Shown here: positions 61,701 through 62,000 of the stretch, one piece after another
Layout of the letters: each line of letters begins with the position of its first letter
Numbering within the stretch: the first letter of the stretch is position 1
NCBI RefSeq assembly: GCF_026151205.1
Contig: NC_087075.1
Coordinates: 7,987,303 to 8,049,302 of the forward strand
Direction of reading: 5' to 3'
DNA: 62,000 bases
Source: Bolinopsis microptera
Lineage: Eukaryota; Ctenophora; Tentaculata; Lobata; Bolinopsidae
Position numbers and translations under genes: made by a program
The notes under the pieces: model-generated
What the model saw: the letters and a program-made list of their open reading frames with translations, nothing else
Databases searched by the model: none
Told to the model about the DNA's origin: nothing

Positions 61701-62000
61701 GTCAACATTGCCAAGCATACAGGCCTCATGTAACGCACTTCTACTCTGAAAATTTGGAGATTTGATTTTGACTTTGAGGTTCTCGTCCTCATCAAGGTTG
61801 AAGTCTTTTGGAATTAAACGTTTAAGTATATCAAGTCTCCCTTTAGATACCGCTAAGAGGACTGGAGTCATCCCCGTCTTTGGCTCTTGAAATACGAGCC
61901 ACTTCTTCAAATTACGTGCTGTGAAGGCCGCATCAAATAGTTTTAAATCATCACCAAAATCACTTATTCGACTTATCACTTGATGTAGCGAAGTCCACTT
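58795..62000 (-). CDS. TRPA-like ankyrin-repeat cation channel (partial, one frameshift)
   Basis: A plasma-membrane cation channel of the TRPA type. The minus strand is open from the window edge, so the N-terminus is missing. The first part (to 61212) holds ankyrin repeats (SALHEACMLGNVDIVEFL, AVFYAAAYGHLKVLKFLL, ALYLAAKFGHIELVKYF). The second part (61215-58795, 806 codons) has about seven more, then a charged linker (residues 300-490) and six membrane segments at about 499-522, 565-585, 604-622, 632-655, 670-695 and 737-765. The pore text SPYYKTFTMGVSG parallels KTFTMM-G of TRPA1, and S6 is followed by NLATGLAIDDVQEI, like the NLLIGLAVGDI of TRPA1. The two parts are one base out of register near 61220-61250: a sequence error, a recent null allele or a pseudogene. 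No intron is seen over 3.2 kb. Confidence 0.85.

Overview
The window is eukaryotic and almost certainly from an invertebrate animal. It has GT-AG introns, a forkhead transcription factor of the FoxJ2/3 type spread over about 17 kb, an ankyrin-rich TRPA-like channel, non-LTR and LTR retrotransposons, and many short inverted-repeat elements in an AT-rich background. I cannot name the species. The repeats look lineage-specific.

Layout. 0-3 kb: a 5'-truncated, inactivated non-LTR retrotransposon (minus strand) with RT and RNase H remnants and an A-rich tail. 3-7 kb: a 3.4-kb fold-back element flanked by an 'ACCGGGA' repeat. 7-10.5 kb: decayed mobile DNA including a mariner-like element. 10.57-13.36 kb: a coding exon (possibly the end of a bZIP gene) split in frame by a 2.5-kb fold-back element. 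13.375-22.83 kb: a 9.46-kb LTR retrotransposon with apparently identical 725-bp LTRs and a 4-bp target duplication, a gag-like ORF, no recognisable pol, and a nested RT fragment; it starts 10 bp after the stop codon of the split exon. 22.8-35 kb: mostly non-coding, with small inverted-repeat elements, decayed retrotransposon fragments, a 114-bp tandem array and likely minus-strand exons of an unrecognised coiled-coil-like gene.

35.2-52.5 kb: the FoxJ2/3 gene on the plus strand, assembled from phase-compatible exons. Its large introns hold a striking set of minisatellites, with units of 40, 33, 33, 355, 19, about 9, and 10 bp. One of them repeats a sense-strand AATAAA hexamer about 26 times.

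52.5-58.8 kb: an inverted duplication (arms of about 455 bp), near-perfect palindromes of 96, 48 and 41 bp, and the last exon of a minus-strand gene. 58.8-62 kb: a TRPA-like channel gene (minus strand, cut by the window edge) with one apparent frameshift.

Most notable signal: a compact, GC-rich, multi-hairpin element of 95-112 bp. Its complete copies carry perfect or near-perfect 8-bp target duplications, which points to a hAT-type non-autonomous transposon. It occurs six or seven times, once inside an older copy of itself. More broadly, the window is unusually dense in inverted repeats at every scale from 40 bp to 3.4 kb. The genes here (FoxJ2/3, TRPA-like, the exon fragments) have no evident joint function; they are neighbours in a repeat-rich region.
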